NCBI GenBank assembly: GCA_937872275.1
Contig: CALMSE010000070.1
Span: 1 to 7,444 of the forward strand
Length of the DNA: 7,444 bases
Direction of reading: 5' to 3'
Origin: an uncultured Leucobacter sp.
Lineage (GTDB): Bacteria > Actinomycetota > Actinomycetes > Actinomycetales > Microbacteriaceae
Positions 1-6,254 of the stretch are shown piece after piece. The notes below the pieces were generated by a model, which was given only the letters and a program-made list of their open reading frames with translations, had not been told where the DNA came from and made no database searches. The position numbers were made by a program, and so were the translations under genes. The first letter of the stretch is position 1, and the number at the start of each line of letters is the position of its first letter.

Positions 1-12
1 CCCGTCGAGCCC

Positions 13-25
13 TAGACTGGATCGG
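13..25 (+). promoter_or_regulatory. hisC -10 element for a leaderless transcript
   Basis: TAGACT at 13-18 fits the actinobacterial -10 pattern TANNNT. Six bases later comes GTG at 25, where transcription would be expected to start. There is no Shine-Dalgarno sequence, so a leaderless mRNA is inferred. Any -35 would lie before the window. The same motif-to-start spacing recurs at hisB and, on the other strand, before the DUF1844 gene. Confidence 0.6.
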
Positions 26-1152
26 TGACCAGCCTGAGCGATCTGCCCCTCCGCGCCAACCTCGTCGGCAAAGCCCCCTACGGGGCCCCGCAGGACCCGG
101 TGCCGGTCAGCCTCAACGTCAACGAGAACACGCATCCGCTGCCCGAGGAGGTCGTCGCCGATATCGCCGCCTCACTGGCCGAAGCCGTGCGCGGCGTGAA
201 CCGCTATCCCGATCGAGACTTCCAGGAGCTTCGCGAGGCGCTCGCCCGCTACCTGGGGCGCGATCTCGGAGACCGCCGCGGCGACGGGCGAAGCCTCGAC
301 GCGAGCCGGCTCTGGGCGGCCAACGGCTCCAACGAGGTGCTGCAGCAGATCCTCCAGGCCTTCGGCGGCCCCGGGCGCACGCTGCTGAGCTTCACCCCCA
401 CCTACTCCATGTACCCGCTGCTCGCCGATGGTACGGACACCGCGTGGGTGCCGGTGCCGCGCCCCGAGGGCTACGCGCTCACCCCGGAGTTCGTCGCCGC
501 CGAACTCGCCCGGCACGCGCCCGACATCGCCATCCTGTGCGGCCCGAACAACCCGACGGGCACCGCGCTCGACCTCGACACGGTGGCCGCCGCCTACGAC
601 GCCTTCGACGGCATCCTCGTCGTCGACGAGGCCTACCACGAGTTCGACGCGGAGCACGAGAGCGCCGTCGTGCTGCTCGAGGGACGCCCACGGCTGCTCG
701 TCTCCCGAACCATGAGCAAGGCCTTCGCCTTCGCCGGCGTGCGTCTCGGCTATCTCGCCGCCGACCCCGCCGTCGTCGACGCGCTGCGCCTCGTGCGGCT
801 GCCCTACCACCTCTCCGCGCTGACGCAGGCCGCCGCAATCGCCGCCCTCCGCCACGCCGACGCGATGCTCGCGACCGTCGCCGACATCCGCGCGCAACGG
901 GACCGCCTCGCGACGGCCCTCGCCGAGATGGGCTACCTCGTGCATCCCTCGGGCGCCAATTTCCTGCTCGTCGGCGGCTTCGCCGACCCCACCGCCACCT
1001 TCGAGGCGCTGCGCGCCCGGGGCATCCTGATCCGCGACCTCGGCATCCCTGGCCACCTGCGACTGACCGCCGGCACCGAGGCCGAGACCACCGCGCTCAT
1101 CGACGCCCTGCGGGTACTCGGCCCGGGCGGCGTTCCCGCCGCTCCGCGGTAG
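25..1152 (+). CDS. hisC: Histidinol-phosphate aminotransferase
   Basis: This is a 375-residue PLP-dependent class I/II aminotransferase. It transfers an amino group from glutamate to imidazole acetol-phosphate, giving histidinol phosphate, in the cytoplasm. Visible motifs are the N-terminal LNVNENTHP (about 30-38), [10 protein letters not shown] (99-108), GPNNPTG (173-179), VVDEAYHEF (199-207) and [17 protein letters not shown] (227-243). Within the last, Lys232 is the expected PLP Schiff-base lysine and Arg240 a phosphate ligand. The length is normal for the family. The GTG start at 25 is chosen because an in-frame GTG sits 6 bases after a TAGACT -10 element, with no ribosome-binding site. 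The gene opens the his cluster seen here; hisD, often just upstream in actinomycetes, would lie outside the window. The TAG stop doubles as part of the -10 of hisB. The motifs separate it well from general aspartate aminotransferases, and the hisB neighbour settles the assignment. Confidence 0.96.
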   Translation: MTSLSDLPLRANLVGKAPYGAPQDPVPVSLNVNENTHPLPEEVVADIAASLAEAVRGVNRYPDRDFQELREALARYLGRDLGDRRGDGRSLDASRLWAANGSNEVLQQILQAFGGPGRTLLSFTPTYSMYPLLADGTDTAWVPVPRPEGYALTPEFVAAELARHAPDIAILCGPNNPTGTALDLDTVAAAYDAFDGILVVDEAYHEFDAEHESAVVLLEGRPRLLVSRTMSKAFAFAGVRLGYLAADPAVVDALRLVRLPYHLSALTQAAAIAALRHADAMLATVADIRAQRDRLATALAEMGYLVHPSGANFLLVGGFADPTATFEALRARGILIRDLGIPGHLRLTAGTEAETTALIDALRVLGPGGVPAAPR

Positions 1153-1163
1153 GCTGGAAGCCA
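1150..1163 (+). promoter_or_regulatory. hisB -10 element overlapping the hisC stop codon
   Basis: TAGGCT at 1150-1155 fits TANNNT and is followed by 7 bases and then ATG at 1163, with no Shine-Dalgarno sequence. The first three bases are the hisC stop codon. No convincing -35 is visible in the hisC 3' end. A second, internal leaderless promoter is inferred; readthrough from hisC is equally possible. Confidence 0.5.
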
Positions 1164-1768
1164 TGAGCAACACCCGCACCTCCTCGCTCGAACGCCGCAC
1201 CAGCGAGTCGCAGATCAACCTGCGCGTCGATCTCGACGGCACGGGCGAGGCCGACGTCGAGACCGGCGTGCCCTTCTTCGACCACATGCTCACGGCGTTC
1301 GCGCGCCACTCGCTCACCGATCTCACGGTGCGCGCCCAGGGCGACGTGCACATCGACGTGCACCACACCGTCGAGGACACGGGCATCCTGCTGGGCCAGG
1401 CGCTGCTCGAAGCGCTCGGCGACAAGCGCGGCATCAGCCGCTACGGCGATGCCCTCGTGCCGCTCGACGAGGCGCTCGCGCAGGCCGTGGTCGACATCTC
1501 GGGGCGCCCCTACCTCGTGCACGGCGGCGAGCCCGCCGGCTTCGAGTACCACCTCATCGGCGGGCACTTCACGGGCAGCATGGTGCGCCACTTCTTCGAG
1601 GCCCTCACACTCAACGCGCGCCTCACGGTGCACCTGCGCCTCATCGAGGGGCGCGACCCGCACCACATCGCCGAGGCGGAGTTCAAGGCGTTCGCGCGCG
1701 CCTTCCGGCAGGCGAAGGCGCTCGACCCGCTGGTGACCGGGGTGCCGAGCACCAAGGGCGCGCTGTGA
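1163..1768 (+). CDS. hisB: Imidazoleglycerol-phosphate dehydratase (monofunctional)
   Basis: This 201-residue protein dehydrates imidazole glycerol phosphate to imidazole acetol-phosphate, the substrate of HisC. It shows the metal-binding histidine-rich motifs of the family: [13 protein letters not shown] (38-50), [12 protein letters not shown] (61-72), PLDEA (100-104), [16 protein letters not shown] (165-180) and the terminal PSTKG (195-199). These motifs supply the histidine and glutamate ligands of the two manganese ions. There is no N-terminal histidinol-phosphatase domain, so it is the single-domain form usual outside enterobacteria. Its start lies 10 nt after the hisC stop. The last bases overlap the GTG of hisH in a GTGA junction, which suggests translational coupling. 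A TAGGCT -10 just upstream may give it its own leaderless transcript. Confidence 0.97.
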   Translation: MSNTRTSSLERRTSESQINLRVDLDGTGEADVETGVPFFDHMLTAFARHSLTDLTVRAQGDVHIDVHHTVEDTGILLGQALLEALGDKRGISRYGDALVPLDEALAQAVVDISGRPYLVHGGEPAGFEYHLIGGHFTGSMVRHFFEALTLNARLTVHLRLIEGRDPHHIAEAEFKAFARAFRQAKALDPLVTGVPSTKGAL

Positions 1769-2457
1769 CGCGGAAGACCGTGGCGGTGCTCGACTACGGC
1801 TCGGGCAACGTGCACTCCGCGGTGAAGGCGCTCGAGCGCGCCGGCGCCGAGGCCGTGCTCACCCGCGACCCCAAAGCGGTGATGGCCGCCGACGGACTGC
1901 TGGTGCCGGGCGTCGGCGCCTTCGACGCGGTGATGCGGCAGCTGCGCGACGTGCGCGGGGACGAACTGATCGATCGCAGGCTCGCGGGCGGCAGGCCGGT
2001 GCTCGGCATCTGCGTGGGTGAGCAGGTGATGTTCGCGCGCGGCGTCGAGCACGGCATCGAGAGCGAGGGACTCGGCCAGTGGCCCGGCACCGTGCGCGAG
2101 CTGCGGGCCGAGCGGCTCCCGCACATGGGCTGGGACACCGTCGAGGCGGCCGAAGGATCGGTGCTCTTCGCCGGTATCGAGCACGAGCGCTTCTACTTCG
2201 TGCACAGCTACGCCGCCACCGAATGGACCCTCGAAGGCAGGATCCGATCAGGCGGAAACGCGGAGCGTCTACGCTCGGATCCTGGTGGCGCTGCAGCGCC
2301 AGTCGGCGCGACGACGCCGAGGGTGACCTGGGCCGAGCACGGCGAGCGCTTCATCGCCGCCGTCGAGAACGGGCCGCTCAGCGCGACCCAGTTCCACCCC
2401 GAGAAGTCGGGAGAGGCGGGCATCCGGCTGCTGCGCAACTGGATCGACAGTCTGTAG
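1765..2457 (+). CDS. hisH: Imidazole glycerol phosphate synthase glutaminase subunit, with an internal insertion
   Basis: This class I glutamine amidotransferase subunit releases ammonia from glutamine for HisF, which makes IGP and AICAR. The 230-residue protein has the N-terminal [18 protein letters not shown] and the oxyanion-strand PGVGAF (49-53). It also has the nucleophile elbow GICVGEQ with Cys83, PHMGW (119-123), FYFVHSYA (143-150) and QFHPEKSG with His211 and Glu213. The catalytic triad is therefore intact. In the elbow, Glu86 stands where most relatives have Met (GICxGMQ). Between Trp154 and Trp189 there are 34 residues, against about 10-14 in the actinobacterial HisH sequences I recall. 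The extra codons (about 157-179) are rich in A/T third positions and palindromes, so this looks like an in-frame insertion. The start is GTG at 1765, overlapping the hisB stop, with AAGGG upstream. The partner hisF is not in the window. Confidence 0.95.
   Translation: MTRKTVAVLDYGSGNVHSAVKALERAGAEAVLTRDPKAVMAADGLLVPGVGAFDAVMRQLRDVRGDELIDRRLAGGRPVLGICVGEQVMFARGVEHGIESEGLGQWPGTVRELRAERLPHMGWDTVEAAEGSVLFAGIEHERFYFVHSYAATEWTLEGRIRSGGNAERLRSDPGGAAAPVGATTPRVTWAEHGERFIAAVENGPLSATQFHPEKSGEAGIRLLRNWIDSL
2233..2301. repeat. Palindromic element inserted in frame in hisH
   Basis: This stretch is 23 codons, of which 12 end in A or T, including CGA, TCA, GGA, CGT, CTA, CCT and GGT. By contrast the first 36 or so codons of the same gene contain about one such codon. 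It contains the 10-bp inverted repeat CAGGATCCGA (2238-2247) and TCGGATCCTG (2275-2284). Between the arms are two mini-hairpins: GCG-GAAA-CGC (2252-2261) and GCG-TCTA-CGC (2265-2274). A perfect 16-bp palindrome, TGGCGCTGCAGCGCCA, follows at 2286-2301. The boundaries are set by codon usage and alignment from memory. Interpretation as an inserted small palindromic element is inference; no target duplication is evident. Confidence 0.6.
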
Positions 2458-2469
2458 AGAGAGAACGAG

Positions 2470-3216
2470 ATGACCGAACTGAACCACCTTCCGAAGCTCG
2501 AGCTGCTGCCGGCCGTCGACGTCGCCGACGGCCGGGCGGTGCGCCTCACCCAGGGCGAGGCCGGCACCGAGACCAGCTACGGCAGCCCCGTCGACGCCGC
2601 GCTGGACTGGATCGAGCAGGGGGCGGAGTGGATCCACCTCGTGGATCTCGACGCCGCCTTCGGACGGGGCAGCAACGCCGCGCTGCTGCGCAAGGTCGTG
2701 AAGCAGTCCAAGCGGGTGAAGATCGAGCTCTCGGGCGGCATCCGCGACGATGCCAGCCTCGAGGCGGCCCTCGAACTCGGCGTGAAGCGCGTCAACCTCG
2801 GCACCGCCGCGCTCGAGAACCCGGAGTGGACCCGCGCGGTCATCGCCCGCTACGGCGAGCAGATCGCCGTCGGCCTCGACGTGCGCGGCGAGACGCTCGC
2901 GGCCCGCGGCTGGACCAAGGACGGCGGCAATCTCTGGGAGGTGCTCGAGCGGCTCGAGACGGCGGGATGCCCGCGCTACGTCGTGACCGACGTCACCAAG
3001 GACGGCACGCTGCGCGGCCCGAACGTCGAGCTGCTGCGGCAGGTCTGCGAGCGCACCTCGAGGCCCGTCGTGGCCTCGGGCGGCGTCTCGAGCCTCGACG
3101 ACATCGCTGCGCTGCGCGAACTCGTGCCGCACGGCGTCGAAGGCGCGATCGTCGGCAAGGCGCTCTACGCCGGCGCCTTCACCCTGCCCGCCGCCCTCGA
3201 CGTGGCAGGCAGATAG
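2470..3216 (+). CDS. priA: Phosphoribosyl isomerase A (HisA/TrpF-type (beta/alpha)8 barrel)
   Basis: This 248-residue TIM-barrel enzyme isomerises ProFAR to PRFAR in histidine synthesis. In actinomycetes the same enzyme (PriA) usually also converts phosphoribosyl anthranilate to CdRP for tryptophan. Visible motifs are [15 protein letters not shown] (12-26) with Asp17 as catalytic residue and Arg25, and [15 protein letters not shown] (55-69). Further motifs are ELSGGIRDD (86-94), [11 protein letters not shown] (146-156), [14 protein letters not shown] (172-185) with Asp174, and ASGGVSS (202-208). The Arg146-Gly147-Trp148 segment matches the flexible loop of Mycobacterium tuberculosis PriA (Arg143, Trp145) that switches substrates. 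Dual function is therefore likely. ATG at 2470 is preceded by an AGAGAG-like ribosome-binding site and lies 12 nt after hisH. No trpF is present in the window. Confidence 0.95.
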   Translation: MTELNHLPKLELLPAVDVADGRAVRLTQGEAGTETSYGSPVDAALDWIEQGAEWIHLVDLDAAFGRGSNAALLRKVVKQSKRVKIELSGGIRDDASLEAALELGVKRVNLGTAALENPEWTRAVIARYGEQIAVGLDVRGETLAARGWTKDGGNLWEVLERLETAGCPRYVVTDVTKDGTLRGPNVELLRQVCERTSRPVVASGGVSSLDDIAALRELVPHGVEGAIVGKALYAGAFTLPAALDVAGR

Positions 3217-3237
3217 CCGTGCGCGGCTGAGACTGCG

Positions 3238-4122
3238 ATGGCGATCGAGCGCCTGCCCGCCACCGGCGACGCGCCCCGCGCCACCGGTGTGCCGGAGAGC
3301 CTGGTCGCGGGCGGCGAGGCAGACTCGGCGGGCTTTCCGTGGGAGGGCCGCACCTTCGACCATCACGGCACGGCCTTCGCCGCCGACGACGGAGCGTCGC
3401 CCGCGATGTTGACGGAAGCGGTCGCCTCGGTGCGCGCGGCGGCCGGGCGCACCGAGGAATGGGGGAGCGGGCAGCCGGGGGCGGATCCGCTCGCCCTCGC
3501 GAACGCGATCTCCGATGCGGTCGTCGCGCTCTCGGGGTGCCGTCTGCTCGTCCCGCTGCTCGCGGAGGCCGGCGACGTCGGCCTGACGCCGGAGGGGCGC
3601 ACGGTCGAGAAGACGCAGGAGCTGTCGATCGTGACCGTGGCCGCCCCCGACGGGCGGCGCGTGATGCCGGTGTTCTCCTCCGTCGAGACCATGCGGCGCT
3701 GGAATCGGGAGGCCCGGCCGATCCCCGTACCGGGCCCGCAGGCCGCGATCGCCGCCGCGCAGGAGGGCACCGACCTCATCATCGTCGATCCCGGCACGCC
3801 CGAGCGGGAGTTCGGGGTGCGCCGCACGCAGCTCGAGGCGATGGCGCTCGGGCGCAGGGTGCCGCCCGCATGGGCGGATCCCGAGGTGCTCCTGGCGTTC
3901 CGCGCATCGCTCGCGGACGAGCCGCGCGCGATCGGGGTGCGGCTCGCGCCGGCCGATCCCGAGGCCCGCCTGCTGGCGCCCGAGACCGAGGTGATCCTCT
4001 CCCTGCGGCCCGGCCTCGATCGCGAGGAGCTGCGGAGCCTGCTCGAGCCGCTGCAGGGGCGCTGGGCCGCGAGCGAGGTCATCGCTGACCGGGTCGACTC
4101 GCTGCGCGTCGTGATCCGCTGA
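3238..4122 (+). CDS. SseB-domain protein of unknown function, his-cluster associated
   Basis: This is a 294-residue soluble protein with no signal peptide or membrane segment. It resembles the actinobacterial SseB-family proteins (SseB N-terminal domain) often found immediately after hisA/priA. Recognisable features are AGFPWEGRTF (31-40) in a variable N-terminal part and then the core. The core runs from SGCRLLVPLLAE (99-110) through EKTQELSIVTV (124-134) and RVMPVFSSVETMRRW (141-155) to EGTDLIIVDPGTPEREFGVRRTQLEAM (176-202). A C-terminal alpha/beta part follows (about 228-294). No catalytic motif is evident and its biochemical role is not known to me. Being 21 nt downstream of priA on the same strand suggests co-transcription. 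The ATG at 3238 has only a weak ribosome-binding site (GCTGAG). The family call is fairly sure; any role in histidine metabolism is only positional inference. Confidence 0.8.
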   Translation: MAIERLPATGDAPRATGVPESLVAGGEADSAGFPWEGRTFDHHGTAFAADDGASPAMLTEAVASVRAAAGRTEEWGSGQPGADPLALANAISDAVVALSGCRLLVPLLAEAGDVGLTPEGRTVEKTQELSIVTVAAPDGRRVMPVFSSVETMRRWNREARPIPVPGPQAAIAAAQEGTDLIIVDPGTPEREFGVRRTQLEAMALGRRVPPAWADPEVLLAFRASLADEPRAIGVRLAPADPEARLLAPETEVILSLRPGLDREELRSLLEPLQGRWAASEVIADRVDSLRVVIR

Positions 4123-4126
4123 GGGC

Positions 4127-4150
4127 CGAGGCGGCGCCCGCCGAACCTCG
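4127..4150. terminator. Hairpin terminator between convergent genes
   Basis: CGAGG-CGGC (4127-4135) pairs with GCCG (4140-4143) and CCTCG (4146-4150). This forms a 9-bp GC-rich stem with a 4-nt loop and a 2-nt AA bulge. It begins 4 nt after the SseB-domain gene stop and lies in the 76-bp gap before the end of the opposing hydrolase gene. There is no U-tract, as is common in high-GC actinomycetes, so it could act from both sides. This is inferred from structure only. Confidence 0.5.
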
Positions 4151-4198
4151 CCGAGCACCCCGGGGCCGGCTCTTCTCACTGCGGCGGCAGGCTCGGGT

Positions 4199-4939
4199 TC
4201 AGGCGCCTGCGGACGGGCCCCGCTCCTGCGGCCCCGCGCCGAGTTCCTGCGGCCCCGCGCCGAGCTCCTCGAGCACCGCGGCGACGGTCGCCCGCCGGCC
4301 CAGGATCCGGAAATGACCGCCGGTGCGGAGGCGGATGTTGCGCGCTCCCGGCAGCTCGCTCCCCTCGGGGATGTGGGGGTCGAAGACGCCCGCTATCGAG
4401 GTGATGCGCGCGTGGGCCGAGATATCGGCGATCAGCGTCCGGAGCTCGGGGTCGTCCGCAGAGAAGGCGCGCAGCGAGGGCACGCGGGTGCGGCGCGCGT
4501 ACCGCGAGCCGGAGAAGGGCGCGCAGATCGCGATCATCCGCTCGACCCGCCCCTGCCCCGCCTCTCCCGACATGAGCGCCTTCCCGATCAGCCCGCCCTT
4601 GCTGTGCGCCAGGACGGTCACCCGTTCCAACCCCTGGTCCTCGAGGTAGTCGCGCACCGTGTCGGCGGCCGCTGCGACGGGCAGGAGATTCAGCCCCAGC
4701 GCGTCGATCACGTGGACCGGATGCCCGCGGTCGTGCACCGCATCGATCAGGGGGCGCATGAACCGCCAGTGCTCGTACACTCCGGGCAGGACGACCACCG
4801 GGCGGAGGCTTCCCGAGCGGTAGCCGGGGGCCCTCGCGCGGGAGAACAGGCTCCTCAGCTGCCACCACCCGGCGTAGGCGTAGTCGAGGACCCACCATCC
4901 CGCACAGCGAAGCAGCCACACCACACTCGTACGATACAT
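4199..4939 (-). CDS. Alpha/beta-hydrolase (lipase/esterase-like)
   Basis: This 246-residue protein has the order of an alpha/beta-hydrolase fold. The first strand is PVVVLPGVYEHWRFMRPLID (47-66), with an oxyanion-type PGV. The nucleophile elbow is VTVLAHSKGGLIGKAL (107-122) with Ser113. VFDPHIPEG (185-193) offers Asp187 and RTGGHFRIL (205-213) offers His209, so a complete Ser-Asp-His triad is visible. The N-terminus (6-26) is hydrophobic and tryptophan-rich (VVWLLRCAGWWVLDYAYAGWW) and may anchor it to the membrane; no cleavage site is evident. The C-terminus contains a tandem duplication encoding ELGAGPQ twice. The ATG at 4939 is chosen because the sequence before it reads as low-complexity Arg/Ala/Pro and overlaps azlD; the ribosome-binding site (GGGGA) is modest. 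The substrate is unknown. It is convergent with the SseB-domain gene and downstream of azlCD on the same strand. Confidence 0.85.
   Translation of the reverse strand: MYRTSVVWLLRCAGWWVLDYAYAGWWQLRSLFSRARAPGYRSGSLRPVVVLPGVYEHWRFMRPLIDAVHDRGHPVHVIDALGLNLLPVAAAADTVRDYLEDQGLERVTVLAHSKGGLIGKALMSGEAGQGRVERMIAICAPFSGSRYARRTRVPSLRAFSADDPELRTLIADISAHARITSIAGVFDPHIPEGSELPGARNIRLRTGGHFRILGRRATVAAVLEELGAGPQELGAGPQERGPSAGA
4224..4265. repeat. 21-bp tandem duplication in the hydrolase 3' end
   Basis: Two adjacent 21-bp units (4224-4244 and 4245-4265) differ only at their last base. Each is in frame and encodes a Gly-Ala-Gly-Pro-Gln-containing heptapeptide, so the protein tail repeats ELGAGPQ. It lies beyond the catalytic His209 and probably reflects a recent slippage or duplication with no effect on the fold. 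Confidence 0.85.
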
Positions 4940-4957
4940 CGCGAGATCCCCGTGAGT

Positions 4958-4970
4958 CAGGGAGTCCCTG
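4958..4970. repeat. Inverted repeat upstream of the hydrolase gene
   Basis: CAGGGA-G-TCCCTG is a perfect 6-bp inverted repeat around one central base, 19 nt upstream of the hydrolase start codon. It could be an operator or simply part of the GC-rich repeats that follow. No convincing promoter was recognised near it. Confidence 0.35.
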
Positions 4971-5018
4971 CGAGCCGGGGCTCTTGCGAGCCGGGAGCCC
5001 CGGTGGGCCGGGAGTCCC
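4969..5018. repeat. Three imperfect 16-18-nt GC-rich repeats
   Basis: Three degenerate units follow one another in the azlD-hydrolase gap: TGCGAGCCGGGGCTCT, then TGCGAGCCGGGAGCCCC, then GTGGGCCGGGAGTCCCC. Neighbouring units are partly complementary to each other, which creates the terminator-like hairpin annotated separately. No coding capacity fits them. Confidence 0.45.
4975..5003 (-). terminator. Probable azlCD terminator hairpin
   Basis: CCGGGGCTC (4975-4983) and GAGCCCCGG (4995-5003) form a perfect 9-bp stem with an 11-nt loop. It lies about 100 nt past the azlD stop and before the hydrolase start on the same strand. It has no U-tract, so it is inferred from stem strength and position. 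Confidence 0.5.
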
Positions 5019-5050
5019 CGAGGCGCTCGCGGATCCGATCGCCGTCGCGG

Positions 5051-5066
5051 CGTCGTCGCGACGACG
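5051..5066. repeat. Perfect 16-bp palindrome after azlD
   Basis: CGTCGTCGCGACGACG is its own reverse complement. It lies 35 nt past the azlD stop codon, between that gene and the terminator hairpin. It may contribute to termination or RNA 3'-end protection, or bind a dimeric protein. Palindromes built from CGTCG units can arise easily in such GC-rich DNA. Confidence 0.4.
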
Positions 5067-5100
5067 GGCGCCGGGCTCGCCACGGGCGCCGCGAATCGGC

Positions 5101-5427
5101 TCAGAACAGCGCCAGCAGCAGCACGTAGACGCCGGTGCCGGCGAAGATGCTGAGCAGTGCCCGGCGCCCGGCGAGCAGGTGGACGAGCACCGTGGTCGCC
5201 GCTCCGACGGCGACGATCCACAACTGCCCGGGCCGCGCGACGATCTCGCCCGCGAGCATCACGACGGCGAGGATCAGCAGCAGGCCGGCGGGCATCCAGC
5301 GCCCGATCGCCTGTACGAACCTCGATTTGCGCAGCGGCTTCAGAATCGCGAAGGGGAGTGCGCGCAGCAGCACGGTGATGACGCCGCCGATCGCGACCGC
5401 GGCGATCATGTACCCGACATCAGGCAT
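5101..5427 (-). CDS. azlD: AzlD/BrnE-type small subunit of a branched-chain amino-acid exporter
   Basis: This is a 108-residue, almost wholly hydrophobic protein with about four membrane segments (roughly 5-25, 45-62, 66-84 and 88-107). It carries the family signature GGVITVLLRALPFAIL (14-29), in which the Thr and Leu-Arg-x-Leu-Pro-Phe positions are typical of AzlD. With AzlC it forms a two-component exporter; in Corynebacterium glutamicum the equivalent BrnFE pumps out isoleucine, leucine, valine and methionine. Its ATG overlaps the azlC stop by 8 nt (ATGCCTGA), so the two are translationally coupled. A G-rich stretch (GGGGGCGGA) precedes the start. The length is usual for the family. The substrate is inferred from the family and from the adjacent Lrp-type regulator. 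Confidence 0.9.
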   Translation of the reverse strand: MPDVGYMIAAVAIGGVITVLLRALPFAILKPLRKSRFVQAIGRWMPAGLLLILAVVMLAGEIVARPGQLWIVAVGAATTVLVHLLAGRRALLSIFAGTGVYVLLLALF

Positions 5428-6184
5428 CGGGATCCGCCCCCGTCCCGTGCTCCTCGACGGGCTCCGGCCCCTGCCGCCCCCGCGACCACAGATAGCGCAC
5501 CACGAGCAGGGCGGTGAAGATCACGAGCGCGGCGAGCACCTGGGCATCGGGGAACGCGAGCATCGCCGCCGCGACCGAGAGGCCGGCCAGCACGACGGAG
5601 GGGACCTCCCGCCTCGAACGGGCTGCGTCGAGCGCCATGACGATGAAGAGCGACACGAGGGCGAACTCGAAGCCCTCGATGGGCTCGGGCAGCATCGAGG
5701 CGAGCGCGACTCCGACGAGGCCGCCGCCGACCCAGTAGGCCTGCATGAACAGCTGCCCGGTGAGCATGCGGGCCGACGACAGCTTCTCGGGCGGCATCAG
5801 CACATAGGTGGCGTAGGCCTCGTCGATCATCGCGTACACCGAGTAGGCCCGCCCCAGGCCGGGCCTGACCGCCTGCAGGGGGAAGGAGAGCGGGTAGAAC
5901 ACGTGGCGGAAGTTCACCGCGAAGACCGTCACGGCGATCGTGGCGAGCGGGGTCGCCGCGGCGATCAGGCTGACCATCAGCAACTCGACCGAGCCTGCGA
6001 AGATGCCGATCGAGAGCGCGGGGGCGAGCCACCAGGGGAGCCCGGCCTGGATCACGAGCACGCCGAGCGCGATGCCCAGCGGGAAGATGCCGAGGCCGAC
6101 CCCGAGGGAATCGACGATGCCCTGGCGGATCCGCACGGAGCGGCTTCCCGGGTCGTCGCGCTGCTGGGGGGCGGGTGAGGGCAT
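5420..6184 (-). CDS. azlC: AzlC/BrnF-type large subunit of a branched-chain amino-acid exporter
   Basis: This is a 254-residue integral membrane protein. Family landmarks are GIVDSLGVGLGIFPLGIALGV (22-42), FAGSVELLMVSLIAAATP (62-79) and the conserved AVNFRHVFYPLSF (89-101). A charged MIDEAYA (119-125) follows, then several hydrophobic segments to about 231 and a polar tail (232-254). It forms the main channel of the AzlCD/BrnFE exporter, a two-gene system that relieves excess branched-chain amino acids or methionine. The ATG at 6184 is chosen because GAGGA lies directly upstream and the start sits 80 bp from the divergent regulator. A promoter-like TTGCCA-N18-CATATT faces it. The N-terminal 20 residues are polar and poorly conserved, so a later start is possible. 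Expression is probably controlled by the divergent Lrp-type protein. Confidence 0.92.
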   Translation of the reverse strand: MPSPAPQQRDDPGSRSVRIRQGIVDSLGVGLGIFPLGIALGVLVIQAGLPWWLAPALSIGIFAGSVELLMVSLIAAATPLATIAVTVFAVNFRHVFYPLSFPLQAVRPGLGRAYSVYAMIDEAYATYVLMPPEKLSSARMLTGQLFMQAYWVGGGLVGVALASMLPEPIEGFEFALVSLFIVMALDAARSRREVPSVVLAGLSVAAAMLAFPDAQVLAALVIFTALLVVRYLWSRGRQGPEPVEEHGTGADPDA

Positions 6185-6189
6185 TCCTC

Positions 6190-6203
6190 AATCGTGCCCG
6201 ATT
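6190..6203. promoter_or_regulatory. Inverted repeat in the lrp-azlC divergent region
   Basis: AATCG-TGCC-CGATT is a 5-bp inverted repeat lying 6-19 nt upstream of the azlC start. Together with AATAT copies at 6212, 6225 and 6253 it gives several A/T-rich candidate half-sites in otherwise GC-rich DNA. Lrp-family sites are degenerate palindromes, so assigning it to the neighbouring regulator is inference. Confidence 0.35.
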
Positions 6204-6224
6204 CGGCGCGCAATATGGGTGCAG

Positions 6225-6254
6225 AATATGGCCTGTTCGTCGGAGATCTGGCAA
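6225..6254 (-). promoter_or_regulatory. Probable azlCD promoter
   Basis: Reading the minus strand, TTGCCA (6254-6249) and CATATT (6230-6225) are separated by 18 nt. This gives a fair -35/-10 pair and a predicted start near 6217, about 33 nt before azlC. An alternative -10, TATTCT, lies at 6228-6223. Its -35 overlaps the -10 of the divergent regulator gene. Confidence 0.45.

Noticed and set aside
172..1434. Long open frame on the minus strand opposite hisC and hisB
   Set aside because: It is a product of GC-rich codon bias; its translation is low-complexity and matches nothing, whereas the plus strand carries clear HisC and HisB motifs.
2269..4179. A 636-residue open frame on the minus strand opposite hisH, priA and the SseB-domain gene
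   Set aside because: It is an Arg/Ala/Gly/His-rich low-complexity translation antisense to three well-supported genes. Lack of stops is expected at this GC content.
4176..4919. Second minus-strand frame overlapping the hydrolase gene
   Set aside because: It reads as Arg/Ala/Pro-rich sequence with no motif; the overlapping frame has a full Ser-Asp-His triad.
5031..5040. GGATCCGATC shared with the hisH insertion (2240-2249)
   Set aside because: Only 10 bases match and the flanks differ. GATC-containing GC-rich words are frequent here, so it does not prove a second copy of the element.
4940..5221. N-terminal extension of the hydrolase to an ATG at 5221
   Set aside because: The extra 94 residues are low-complexity, run through the hairpin region and overlap the azlD 3' end. 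The ATG at 4939 precedes the first recognisable segment.
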